DNA of 64,000 nt from Arthrobacter sp. TPD3018 (GTDB lineage: Bacteria; Pseudomonadota; Alphaproteobacteria; Sphingomonadales; Sphingomonadaceae), in NCBI GenBank assembly GCA_003075315.1, contig QDFQ01000004.1, forward strand, positions 186,001-250,000, written 5' to 3'. Below are positions 53,663 through 62,650 of this stretch, piece after piece; position 1 is the first letter of the stretch; every line of letters begins with the position of its first letter. The notes beneath the pieces are model-generated. The model searched no databases and was not told where the DNA came from. It was given only the letters and a program-made list of their open reading frames with translations. A program made the translations under genes and the position numbers.

Positions 53663-55087
53663 TTACGCCGGCTCGCCGACGATCGTCTTCAGCTCCATGA
53701 AGTCGGCGATGCCGTATTTGCCGCCCTCGCGGCCGTTGCCCGATTGCTTGAAGCCGCCGAATGGCGTGCCGACCGGGCCGCTCCAGCCGTTGATCGTGAC
53801 GAGGCCGGCGCGCAGCCGCGGTGCGACCTTGGCCGCTTCCGCCGGATCGCCGGAGATCGCCGCGGACAGGCCGTATTCGGTGGCGTTGGCGAGGCGCACG
53901 GCCTCGTCGCGGTCGGTGTAGCGGGTGATCGTCGCGACCGGGCCGAACGTTTCCTCGCGCGCGATGCGCATGTCCGGCGTCACATCGGCGAAGACGGTCG
54001 GGCGGACGTAATAGCCGGCGTTGCGGCCGTCGGGACGGCCGGGGCCGCCGGTGACGAGCGTCGCGCCTTCATCGATCGCCGACTGGATCAGTGCCTGAAT
54101 CTTGTCGAACTGCGCCTTGTTGACGACCGGGCCGATATGCGCGCCCATCTCGGCCGGGTCGCCGACGGGCGCGGATTCGAAGATCGCCTTGGCGACCTGC
54201 GCCGCTTCCTCGGCCTGGCTGTCGTGGACGAGCAGGCGGGTGGGTGCGATGCAGCTCTGGCCCGAATTGGCGAGCACGCCCTGCAGCGTCGGCGGCAGGA
54301 CGCTAGCGAGGTCAGCGCCCTCCAGCACCAAATTGGGGGCCTTGCCGCCCAATTCCTGATGGACGCGCTTGACGGTCGCCGCCGCAGCCTGCGCCACCGC
54401 GATGCCCGCGCGGGTCGATCCGGTGAAGCTCACCATGTCCACGCCCGGATGGGTCGACAGCGCCGCACCGACCGTGGGGCCGTCGCCGTTGACGAGGTTG
54501 AATACGCCCGCCGGTACGCCCGCTTCGTGCAGGATTTCCGCAAGGATCCGCGCGCAGCTCGGCGCTTCCTCGGAAGGTTTGAGGATCATCGTGTTGCCGG
54601 CGGCAAGCGCGGGCGCGACCTTGGCGCAAATCTGGTTGAGCGGCCAGTTCCAGGGCGTGATCATCGCGACGACGCCGATCGGTTCGTGGACGACGCGCGC
54701 CTTGCCGACCTGTTCGGAGAAGGTGAATTCGCGCAACGCCTTCACCGTGCCCATCAGATAACCGAGGCCCGCGGGCGCCTGCGCCGCCTGCGCGAAGCCC
54801 ACCGGCGCGCCCATTTCCTGGCTGACCGCCTTGGCGAGATCGGGGATGCGGCTCTTGTACACCTCGATCACGCGGTCGAGCAGGTCGGCGCGCTCTTCCG
54901 GCGTGGTCTGCGAGAACGTCTCGAATGCGCGGGTCGCGGCGGCGACCGCCTTGTCGACGTCGGCCTGCGTGCCGAGCGTGATCGTCGTCACTGCCTGTTC
55001 GGTCGAAGGATCGATCACGTCATAGGGGCGGCCTCCCTCGCTCGCCACCCAAGCGCCGTCGATGTAGAAGGTGAGGGGATCAGTCAT
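53663..55087 (-). CDS. Aldehyde dehydrogenase
   Basis: A 474-residue NAD(P)-dependent aldehyde dehydrogenase. Active site: Asn147 in TPWNWP, Glu245 in HQELGG and nucleophile Cys279 in NSGQSCIAPTR. The segment FGPVATITRYTDRDEAVRLANATEYGLSAAI and the closing GFKQSGNGREGGKYG are typical. Substrate unknown. A GGAGAG site seven bases upstream supports ATG 55087. Confidence 0.92.
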   Translation of the reverse strand: MTDPLTFYIDGAWVASEGGRPYDVIDPSTEQAVTTITLGTQADVDKAVAAATRAFETFSQTTPEERADLLDRVIEVYKSRIPDLAKAVSQEMGAPVGFAQAAQAPAGLGYLMGTVKALREFTFSEQVGKARVVHEPIGVVAMITPWNWPLNQICAKVAPALAAGNTMILKPSEEAPSCARILAEILHEAGVPAGVFNLVNGDGPTVGAALSTHPGVDMVSFTGSTRAGIAVAQAAAATVKRVHQELGGKAPNLVLEGADLASVLPPTLQGVLANSGQSCIAPTRLLVHDSQAEEAAQVAKAIFESAPVGDPAEMGAHIGPVVNKAQFDKIQALIQSAIDEGATLVTGGPGRPDGRNAGYYVRPTVFADVTPDMRIAREETFGPVATITRYTDRDEAVRLANATEYGLSAAISGDPAEAAKVAPRLRAGLVTINGWSGPVGTPFGGFKQSGNGREGGKYGIADFMELKTIVGEPA

Positions 55088-55196
55088 CGCATCGCTCTCC
55101 ATCGGATTTCCATCGATAGTGCGATGCGCCGGGATCGGTTGCAACCCGAAACGCGTATCGCGGGTTGGGGCGGGGCACGAGAAGGACGGACGGCAT

Positions 55197-56174
55197 ATGA
55201 GCGAACGCGTCGCACGCATCACCCGCACCGGCGGGCCGGAGGTGATCGAATGGGTCGACGTCGACCTGCCGCCGCCCGGGCCGGGCGAGGTTCGGATGCG
55301 CCATCATGCGGTCGGCCTGAATTACATCGACACCTATCATCGCAGCGGCGTCTATCCGGTCGAGCTGCCGGCGGGCGTCGGCAGCGAGGCGGCGGGTGTG
55401 GTCGAGGCGGTGGGCGAGGGCGTCGACGAACTGAAGGCCGGCGATCGGGTCGGCACGTTCGGGCCGTCGCGTGGTGCCTACGCCACGGCACGCAACGTCG
55501 CCGCGAAGCAGCTTTTCCGGCTGCCCGACGATGTCGACGATCGCACCGCCGCCGCGATGCTGCTGAAGGGGTGTACGGTCGAGGCGCTGGTGGACCGCTG
55601 CGCGCGCGTGCAGGCGGGGCAGACGGTGCTGGTTTGGGCGGCAGCGGGCGGTGTCGGGCAGCTGATGACCGGCTGGCTGAAGGCGATCGGCGCGATGGTG
55701 ATCGGGACGGCCGGCACGCAGGAGAAGGCGGAGCATGCGCGGACGGCTGGTGCGGATCACGTCCTGCTCCACCGCGACGAGGATGTCGTCGCTCGCGTCA
55801 AGGACATTACCGAAGGCACGGGCGTCGCGGTGGTGTTCGACGGCGTCGGCATGGCGAGCTGGGAGCGCACGTTGGCCGTCACCGCGCGGCGCGGCCTGAT
55901 CGTCAGTTACGGCAATGCCGGTGGCGCGGTAACGGGCGTCAACCTGGGCGTGCTGGCGGCCAAGGGGTCGCTGTTCGTCACCCGTCCGACGCTGTTCGAT
56001 TATTACGTCACACCTGACGAGCGGCAGGCGGGGATCGAGCGGCTCTATGCGATGCTGCGATCGGGCGCGATCCGGCCCGAGATCGGCCAGACCTTTGCGC
56101 TGGAGGATGCGGCGGACGCGCACCGGGCGCTGGAGGCAGGCGAGACGCGAGGCAGCACGATCCTGACCGTTTAG
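55197..56174 (+). CDS. Zinc-independent quinone oxidoreductase (QOR)
   Basis: A 325-residue medium-chain dehydrogenase/reductase with NADPH loop AAAGGVGQL and the region LNYIDTYHRSGVYPVELPAGVGSEAAGVVEAVGEG. It lacks the structural-zinc cysteines, as expected of QOR. Probably reduces quinones or reactive enones with NADPH. Diverges from the aldehyde dehydrogenase gene. ATG 55197 has a GAAGGA site. Confidence 0.9.
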   Translation: MSERVARITRTGGPEVIEWVDVDLPPPGPGEVRMRHHAVGLNYIDTYHRSGVYPVELPAGVGSEAAGVVEAVGEGVDELKAGDRVGTFGPSRGAYATARNVAAKQLFRLPDDVDDRTAAAMLLKGCTVEALVDRCARVQAGQTVLVWAAAGGVGQLMTGWLKAIGAMVIGTAGTQEKAEHARTAGADHVLLHRDEDVVARVKDITEGTGVAVVFDGVGMASWERTLAVTARRGLIVSYGNAGGAVTGVNLGVLAAKGSLFVTRPTLFDYYVTPDERQAGIERLYAMLRSGAIRPEIGQTFALEDAADAHRALEAGETRGSTILTV

Positions 56175-56384
56175 GCATCGGATCGCGAGGCGAAGAGAAA
56201 AGGGGCAGTCTCCCTGTCGGGGTGGCACAAGTCGTTCGAGGGCATCGTGCTGTAAAGACCGGGTAATGGGCGCACGCATTTGGACCGACGAAGCAATAGG
56301 CGTCGTCTGCATGAACGGTTTGTCATTCTGATGTCTTGATCGTGCCATCGATCGTCGGGCATGGCGGGCGCCGGAGTGTCGCCA

Positions 56385-59300
56385 ATGTCCCAGAATTCGG
56401 TTTTCTACGATGCCAGCGGTCGGCGTAAACGGCGGTTTACGCTGGCGGTCGTCGCGTTCGTCCTGTTGCTCGTGCTGTCGGTCGCGATGTTCGCGGTGTC
56501 GATCGGCGCGGTGCCGGTCGCGCCGCTGCTGCCCGTGGAGGTCGAACGGCCACCGCTCCAGCGGCTGGCGGCGCCGCACGGCGTGTTGCGACGTGCGCGG
56601 CGCAGCATCGCCTATTACGAGAACAAGCTGTTCGGCACCGCGGCGCGCAAGCCCGCGGCATCGGGCAATCCGTCGCTCGCCATCGCATTTCACACGCCCT
56701 GGGATCCGTCGAGCGCCGCGAGCCTTCGCCGTCATGTCGAGCAACTGGACTGGGTAATCCCCGGCTGGGTCTCCGTGACGGGGCCCAACCACCAGATCAC
56801 CGTCTTCCGCGACACCGCCGGTCGCACGATCCTGAACAAGGCGATCCACCGTCCGGTGGTGTTGCCGATGATCCAGAATGCGCTGAACGGCAATTGGGAC
56901 GGCAAGGGCACCGCCGCACTGATGGCCGATCCGAAGGCGCGCGCGGCCTTCCTCGACAAGCTGGTGCCCTGGCTCGCCAACAATCGTGCAGGCGGCGCCT
57001 TCTTCGACTTCGAAAATCTGCCCGCCAGTGCGCAGGCGGATTACCGCGCGTTCCTGGCCGATGCTCAGCGCCGCTTCGCCCCCCGCGGGTGGGTGGTCGC
57101 GATCGCCGCGCCGGTCGGCAATCCGGAATGGAACCTGCCCGCCTACGCCAAGGTCACCGACAAGATCTTCCTGATGGCGTATGACGAGCATGAAACGTCG
57201 GGCGAGCCGGGGCCGATCGCGTCCCAGCACTGGTTCGTCGAGCAGGTCGCCAATGCCTCGCGCGGGATCCCGCCGCAGAAGCTGGTCGTGGCGATCGGCT
57301 CCTATGCCTACAATTGGTCGCCCGCCGGCAACGACGCGATGAGCGTCGAAGAAGCGTGGCAGGCCGCACGCGATTCGGGCACGGTTCCGACCTTCGACCC
57401 GGTCAGCGGCAACAGCAGCTTCGCTTATAAAGAAGGCGACGAGAGCCATGTCGTCTGGCTACTCGATGCAGCGTCGGCCTATAACGAGATGACGTTCCTG
57501 CAGCGCGCGGGCATCGGCAGTATCGCGCTGTGGCGGCTGGGTGCCGAAGACCCCAGCGTGTGGAAGCTGTTCGGCCGCGATCATCGCACGCTGCCGCCGG
57601 CCGCTGTCATCGATACGATCCCGGCGGGCACCGACGTCGACATCGAAGGACCGGGCGAAATCCTGAAGGTGGCGGGCACGCCCGTCACCGGCCAGCGGTC
57701 CGTGGTCACCGGCCCCAATGGCGCGATCACCGACGTGCGCTTCGATCGCCTGCCGGCGCCGCTGGAGGTGGACCGTACCGGCTATCGCAAGAAGCTGCTC
57801 GCGCTGACCTTCGACGATGGACCGGACCCCAAGTGGACGCCGCAGATCCTCGACGTGCTGAAGCGCGAACATGCCCCCGGCACCTTCTTCATCGTCGGCG
57901 AGAATGCCCTGACGCAGCGGCCGTTGTTGCAGCGGATGATCATGGAAGGCCATGAGATCGGCAGCCACACCTATACCCACCCCAATCTCGCGACCTCGTC
58001 GCCGGGGCAGGTGCTGTTCGAGCTGAATGCCAACCAGCGCCTGTTCCAGGCCTTCACCGGCCGGTCGCTGCGCCTGTTCCGCGCGCCCTATTTCGGTGAC
58101 GCCGAGCCGAGCACCGCGGACGAACTGGGGCCGGTGCTCCAGGCGCAGAACCGCGGCTATGTCTCGGTGGGTCTGCACGTCGATCCGGACGACTGGAAGC
58201 GGCCGGGCGTGCAAGCGATCATCGACCGGACGATCGCGCGCGTCACCGATGGCCCCGCCAATTGCACCAACGATTCGCCCGTCGACTGCAGCCGCAACGT
58301 GATCCTGCTGCACGATGCCGGCGGCAATCGTGCCGAGACGGTCGCGGCGCTGCCGGTGATCATCGATCGGCTGCGCGCGATGGGCTATCACTTCGTGCCG
58401 GTCTCGACGCTCGCCGGCCTGTCGCGCAACGCATCGATGCCGCCGATCAGCGCAAGCGACCAGCTCGCCGCGCGCGTCGACCTCGGGCTGTTCAGCGCAT
58501 TGGGCTTCATCGTCGTCGCGCTGCACTGGATGTTCGCGATCGCGATCACCGTCGGCATCCTGCGTGCGCTCGCGCTGTCGGCGCTGGCGCTGATCCAGGC
58601 GCGGCGCGAGGGGCGTGAGGTGTTCCCGGCGATCGACCCCACCCGCTTCGTGACGGTGATGATCCCCGCGTATAACGAAGAGCGCGTGATCGAACGCGCG
58701 GTGCGCGGCGTGCTCGCCTCCACCGATGTCGCGATCGAGGTGATCGTGATCGACGACGGGTCGAAGGATCGCACCTCCGCCGTCGTGGCGGAGGCATTCG
58801 GCGACGATCCGCGCGTCCGCCTGCTGACGCTGGAGAACGGCGGTAAGGCGCGTGCGCTGAACACCGCACTGGCGCAGGCGAAGGGCGAGATTGTCATCGC
58901 GCTCGACGCCGACACCCAGTTCGAACCGACGACGATCGCACGCCTCGCCCGCTGGTTCGACGATCCGAAGCTGGGCGCGGTCGCGGGCAACGCCAAGGTG
59001 GGCAACCGCGTGAACCTCGTCACCAAGTGGCAGGCGCTGGAGTACATCACCGCGCAGAACCTGGAGCGGCGGGCGTTCGCGCGCCTCAACGCGATCACCG
59101 TGGTGCCGGGCGCGGTCGGCGCGTGGCGGCTGGCGGCGATCCAGCAGGTCGGCGGCTATCCGCACGATACGTTGGCGGAGGATCAGGACCTCACCATCGC
59201 GATCCAGCGCGCTGGCTGGGCCGTCCGCTACGATCAATATGCCGTGGCGTGGACCGAGGCGCCCGAGACGTTCCGCGCGCTCGCCAAGCAGCGGTTCCGC

Positions 59301-59756
59301 TGGGCGTTCGGCACGCTGCAATGCCTGTGGAAGCATCGCTCGGCGATCGGCAGCAGCCATCCGCGTGGGCTCGGCTGGATCGGCCTGCCGCAGGCGATCG
59401 TGTTCCAGATCCTGCTCGCCGCGATCAGCCCGATTATCGACCTGGCGCTGCTGGTCAGCTTCGTCGTCACCTATCTGGACGTGCAGGCGCACGGCTGGGC
59501 GCAGACGAGCCACGACGTCTACACGATGCTGACCTTCTGGGCGGTGTTCACGACGATCGACCTGATGGCGGCGACGGTCGCCTTCGCATTGGAACGGCGC
59601 GAGAAATGGAGCCTGTTGTGGCTGCTGATCCCGCAGCGCGTCGGCTATCGCCAGATCATGTATTACGTCGTGCTGAAGGCGATCACGCAGGCGATGCGCG
59701 GGCCGATGGTCGGTTGGGGCAAATTGCAACGCACCGGCCGCGTGCAGGCGGGGTGA
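56385..59756 (+). CDS. Three-domain polysaccharide protein: GH18-like, NodB deacetylase, GT2 synthase
   Basis: A 1123-residue membrane protein. After a cytoplasmic tail and a helix (about 20-42) comes a periplasmic glycosyl-hydrolase-18-like domain (87-392) with DFE at 208-210 in GGAFFDFENLP. A NodB/CE4 deacetylase follows (470-680): Asp477-Asp478 in TFDDGPDP, HTYTH at 528-532, FRAPYFGD, LLHDAGG. Then two helices and a GT2 synthase (756-975) with DDG 790-792, DAD 841-843, EDQDL and QRFRW at 969-973, and C-terminal helices. This is the chemistry set for making, deacetylating and trimming an N-acetylhexosamine polymer, like PgaB plus PgaC in one chain. GGAG eight bases upstream supports ATG 56385; ATG 56361 is possible. 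Confidence 0.9.
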   Translation: MSQNSVFYDASGRRKRRFTLAVVAFVLLLVLSVAMFAVSIGAVPVAPLLPVEVERPPLQRLAAPHGVLRRARRSIAYYENKLFGTAARKPAASGNPSLAIAFHTPWDPSSAASLRRHVEQLDWVIPGWVSVTGPNHQITVFRDTAGRTILNKAIHRPVVLPMIQNALNGNWDGKGTAALMADPKARAAFLDKLVPWLANNRAGGAFFDFENLPASAQADYRAFLADAQRRFAPRGWVVAIAAPVGNPEWNLPAYAKVTDKIFLMAYDEHETSGEPGPIASQHWFVEQVANASRGIPPQKLVVAIGSYAYNWSPAGNDAMSVEEAWQAARDSGTVPTFDPVSGNSSFAYKEGDESHVVWLLDAASAYNEMTFLQRAGIGSIALWRLGAEDPSVWKLFGRDHRTLPPAAVIDTIPAGTDVDIEGPGEILKVAGTPVTGQRSVVTGPNGAITDVRFDRLPAPLEVDRTGYRKKLLALTFDDGPDPKWTPQILDVLKREHAPGTFFIVGENALTQRPLLQRMIMEGHEIGSHTYTHPNLATSSPGQVLFELNANQRLFQAFTGRSLRLFRAPYFGDAEPSTADELGPVLQAQNRGYVSVGLHVDPDDWKRPGVQAIIDRTIARVTDGPANCTNDSPVDCSRNVILLHDAGGNRAETVAALPVIIDRLRAMGYHFVPVSTLAGLSRNASMPPISASDQLAARVDLGLFSALGFIVVALHWMFAIAITVGILRALALSALALIQARREGREVFPAIDPTRFVTVMIPAYNEERVIERAVRGVLASTDVAIEVIVIDDGSKDRTSAVVAEAFGDDPRVRLLTLENGGKARALNTALAQAKGEIVIALDADTQFEPTTIARLARWFDDPKLGAVAGNAKVGNRVNLVTKWQALEYITAQNLERRAFARLNAITVVPGAVGAWRLAAIQQVGGYPHDTLAEDQDLTIAIQRAGWAVRYDQYAVAWTEAPETFRALAKQRFRWAFGTLQCLWKHRSAIGSSHPRGLGWIGLPQAIVFQILLAAISPIIDLALLVSFVVTYLDVQAHGWAQTSHDVYTMLTFWAVFTTIDLMAATVAFALERREKWSLLWLLIPQRVGYRQIMYYVVLKAITQAMRGPMVGWGKLQRTGRVQAG

Positions 59757-59769
59757 GGGAGAGCGCGCT

Positions 59770-60444
59770 GTGTTCCGAACACGCGTAAAAGTCTGTTGCA
59801 TCGCGTCACGGGCCGAGGCGGATATGGCGACAGCCGCCGGGGCGGATGCTTTGGGCCTGGTGGCGCGTATGCCATCGGGTCCTGGGCCGATCCCCGATGA
59901 TCGGATTGCCGACATTACCGCGACCGCCATGCCGCCCGTCGCCACGTTCCTGCTGACGTCGGAAACCACGGCCGATGCGATTGCGGAACACGTGTCGCGA
60001 ACGCAGCCGACGACGGTGCAGATCGTATCGCACATCGATGTCACGGAATCTCGCAAGCTTGCGGAATGCCTCCCCCACGTCCGTCGGGTACAGGTGATCC
60101 ATGTGGAGGGCCGCGAAGCACTCGACATGATTTCCCTGTATTCGCCGTACGTTCACGCGTTCCTACTCGATTCCGGTCGGCCCAATGCGGCGATCGCCGA
60201 ATTGGGCGGCACTGGTAGGGCGCATGACTGGACGATCAGCGCCGACTTCGTTCGCGCCAGCACGCGTCCGGTGTTTCTGGCTGGGGGCCTGTCCGCGAGC
60301 AACGTGGGCGAGGCGATCCGCCAGGTAAGGCCATATGGGCTCGACCTGTGCTCCGGTGTGCGGACGGACGGCCATCTCGACGCCGTCAAGCTCGACGCAT
60401 TCATGCATGCCGTGCGCGCGGCTGACATGACGATGTCTCGGTAG
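59770..60444 (+). CDS. Phosphoribosylanthranilate-isomerase-like (TrpF) protein
   Basis: A 224-residue TrpF-type barrel. KVCCI at 7-11 matches the KICGI start with its catalytic cysteine, Asp134 in FLLDSG matches the second catalytic residue, and GGTGRAHDW, PVFLAGGLSASNV and GLDLCSGVRT are the phosphate-binding parts. The GTG 59770 lies 13 bases after the previous stop and its GAGGGAGAG site overlaps that gene's end, so the two are coupled. No other trp gene is near. It may not make tryptophan. Confidence 0.82.
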   Translation: MFRTRVKVCCIASRAEADMATAAGADALGLVARMPSGPGPIPDDRIADITATAMPPVATFLLTSETTADAIAEHVSRTQPTTVQIVSHIDVTESRKLAECLPHVRRVQVIHVEGREALDMISLYSPYVHAFLLDSGRPNAAIAELGGTGRAHDWTISADFVRASTRPVFLAGGLSASNVGEAIRQVRPYGLDLCSGVRTDGHLDAVKLDAFMHAVRAADMTMSR

Positions 60445-60539
60445 GCTGCCGCGCCGTTAGCCGGTAAACCTTGGCAGAATGGCATCGCCTTCCCCGCGCG
60501 CTAGGTCTACGAACGGCTGCACGCGTTTAGGGAGCCTGC

Positions 60540-61292
60540 ATGATCCGTCCATTGCTGTTTTTGGCGTCGCTGCTCGCCGCCGCTCCGGCGATCGCGCAGG
60601 CTAAGCCGCCGCTGGTGCTGGCGGCGGCCAGTCTGCAGGAATCGATGACCGCCGCGGCTGACGCCTGGGCGACGCGGGGCCACCCGCGGCCCGTCATCTC
60701 CTTTGCGGCATCGTCCGCTCTGGCGCGGCAGGTAGAGGCGGGGGGTGACGCCGATCTGTTCGTGTCGGCGGACCAGCAGTGGATGGATGCGCTCGCCGCG
60801 AAGCGACTGATCGTGCCGGCCAGCCGCGTGACCTTCCTGGGCAACCAGCTGGTGGTGGTCGCCGCGAGGGACAATCCTGTGCGCATCCCGGTGCGTCCGC
60901 CCGCCGCGCTGGCGCGGGTGCTGGGTGCGGGGCCGCTCGCCATGGCGGATGCGCCGGTCCCGGCCGGCCAATATGGCGAGGCGGCGTTGAAATCGCTCGG
61001 CGTCTGGAGTGCGGTCGCGCCCAAAGTGGTGCGCGGCGACAGCGTTCGCGCGGCGCTGACACTGGTCGAACGTGGCGCCGCGCCGCTCGGGATCGTCTAT
61101 GCCACCGATGCCAAGGCGTCGACCAAGGTGCGGATCGCAGGCGTGTTTCCGGCGACCAGCCATCCGCCCGTCACCTATCCGATCGCGCGCCTTGCCCGAT
61201 CGACGAACCCTGAAGGCGAGAGGTTCCGCCGCTTCCTGATCAGCGCGCCGGGTAAGGCGATCTTCCGGCGATACGGGTTCTTGCCCCGCTGA
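60540..61292 (+). CDS. modA: Molybdate ABC transporter substrate-binding protein
   Basis: A 250-residue periplasmic protein with a signal peptide (MIRPLLFLASLLAAAPAIAQA) and ModA features: LVLAAASLQESM, FAASSALARQVEAGGDADLFVSADQQWMD, and the closing RFLISAPGKAIFRRYGF. Binds molybdate or tungstate. Its stop overlaps the modB start (TGATG). Confidence 0.95.
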   Translation: MIRPLLFLASLLAAAPAIAQAKPPLVLAAASLQESMTAAADAWATRGHPRPVISFAASSALARQVEAGGDADLFVSADQQWMDALAAKRLIVPASRVTFLGNQLVVVAARDNPVRIPVRPPAALARVLGAGPLAMADAPVPAGQYGEAALKSLGVWSAVAPKVVRGDSVRAALTLVERGAAPLGIVYATDAKASTKVRIAGVFPATSHPPVTYPIARLARSTNPEGERFRRFLISAPGKAIFRRYGFLPR

Positions 61293-61981
61293 TGCTATCG
61301 GCGGAGGAATGGGGGATCGTCGGGCTGAGCCTGCGCGTCGGCGGGGTGGCGGTGGCGGCGATGCTGCCGGTCGCCTTCGCACTGGCGTGGGCTTTGGCGC
61401 GCGGGCGGTTTCCGGGCAAGTTGCTGCTCGACGCGATCGTCCACCTGCCGCTGGTGGTGCCGCCGGTGGTGACGGGGTGGCTGCTGCTCATCGCCTTCGG
61501 CCCGAACGGCCCCGCCGGCGCGCTACTCGAACGCTGGTTCGGGGTGAGCGTGCTGTTTCGCTGGACTGGGGCGGCGATCGCGGCGGGGATCATGGCGATG
61601 CCGCTGATGGTGCGCGCGATGCGGCTGTCGATCGAGGCGGTCGACCCGCGGCTGGAAAGCGCGGCGCGCACGCTGGGGGCGGGGCCAGCCCGTGTGTTCT
61701 GGACGCTGACGCTGCCGCTCAGCCTGCCGGGCGTGCTGGCGGGTGCGGTGCTGGGCTTCGCCCGTTCGATCGGCGAATTCGGCGCGACGATCACCTTCGT
61801 CTCCAACGTCCCGGGGCAGACACAGACGCTGCCGCTCGCCATCTATTCGGCACTCCAGCAGCCGGGAGCCGAGGCGAGCGTGTGGCGGCTGTCGGGGATC
61901 GCGGTGGTGCTGAGCCTGATCGCGCTGCTCGCGTCCGAATTGCTCACCCGGCGCGTGCGACGGGGGCTGCATGTCCTTTGA
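61292..61981 (+). CDS. modB: Molybdate ABC transporter permease
   Basis: A 229-residue inner-membrane permease with about five helices and the EAA-loop segment RTLGAGPARVFWTLTLPLSLPGVLAGAVLGFARSIGEFGATITF. Overlaps modA by one base and modC by 11 bases, so the three are coupled. Confidence 0.95.
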   Translation: MLSAEEWGIVGLSLRVGGVAVAAMLPVAFALAWALARGRFPGKLLLDAIVHLPLVVPPVVTGWLLLIAFGPNGPAGALLERWFGVSVLFRWTGAAIAAGIMAMPLMVRAMRLSIEAVDPRLESAARTLGAGPARVFWTLTLPLSLPGVLAGAVLGFARSIGEFGATITFVSNVPGQTQTLPLAIYSALQQPGAEASVWRLSGIAVVLSLIALLASELLTRRVRRGLHVL

Positions 61982-62573
61982 CGTGCGCGTCATCAAGACG
62001 CTGGGCGACACGCGCATTGCGATCGATCTGGCGGTAGGCGAGGGGCTGACGGTGCTGTTCGGCCCGTCCGGCATCGGCAAGACGAGCGTGCTCAACATGG
62101 TCGCCGGTTTGCTGCGGCCAGACGCAGGCCGGATCGTGGTCGGCGACACGGTGGTGTTCGACGCAGCGGCCGGCATCGACCTGCCGCCCGAGCGTCGGCG
62201 GGCGGGCTATGTCTTTCAGGACCCGCGCCTGTTCCCGCACCGCCGGGTGCGCGCGAACCTGTTGTACGGGGCGAAGGACGACAGCGCCCTCGACGCCACC
62301 GTCGCGATGCTGGGCATCGGCCATCTGCTCGGGCGCTGGCCGGGCACATTGTCGGGCGGCGAGGCCCGGCGGGTGGCGATCGGCCGGGCACTGCTTAGCG
62401 ATCCCGCCTTCTTGCTGCTCGACGAACCTTTGTCGTCGCTCGACCGGGCGCGGCGGGGCGAGATCATGGACGCGATCCTGCGCGTTCGCGACGAGGTTCG
62501 GCTGCCGATCCTGATGGTGACGCACGACCCTGAAGAAGCGGAGCGGCTGGGCACACGTATCGTCCGGCTCTGA
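61971..62573 (+). CDS. modC: Molybdate ABC transporter ATP-binding protein, short form
   Basis: A 200-residue ABC ATPase: Walker A GPSGIGKTS at 31-39, signature LSGGE at 127-131, Walker B LLLDEP at 148-153. ModC is usually about 350 residues with a C-terminal TOBE (molybdate-binding) domain; that domain is absent here and a stop follows the ABC part. It should energise uptake but lack molybdate feedback through TOBE. Confidence 0.93.
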   Translation: MSFDVRVIKTLGDTRIAIDLAVGEGLTVLFGPSGIGKTSVLNMVAGLLRPDAGRIVVGDTVVFDAAAGIDLPPERRRAGYVFQDPRLFPHRRVRANLLYGAKDDSALDATVAMLGIGHLLGRWPGTLSGGEARRVAIGRALLSDPAFLLLDEPLSSLDRARRGEIMDAILRVRDEVRLPILMVTHDPEEAERLGTRIVRL

Positions 62574-62650
62574 TCAATCTTTCACCGCAATTGTCTGCCA
62601 AAAGTCGGGTCGGTCGGGAGCATCGCGACCGGGCTTGGGGGGAAGCGGTC

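Noticed and set aside
55080..57449. 789-residue minus frame across the QOR and polysaccharide genes
   Set aside because: It overlaps two well-supported plus genes and shows no family motif.
57459..60128. 889-residue open frame antisense to the GH18-NodB-GT2 gene
   Set aside because: High GC keeps antisense frames open; its translation is Arg/His/Asp-rich without domains, and the plus strand has three clear domains.
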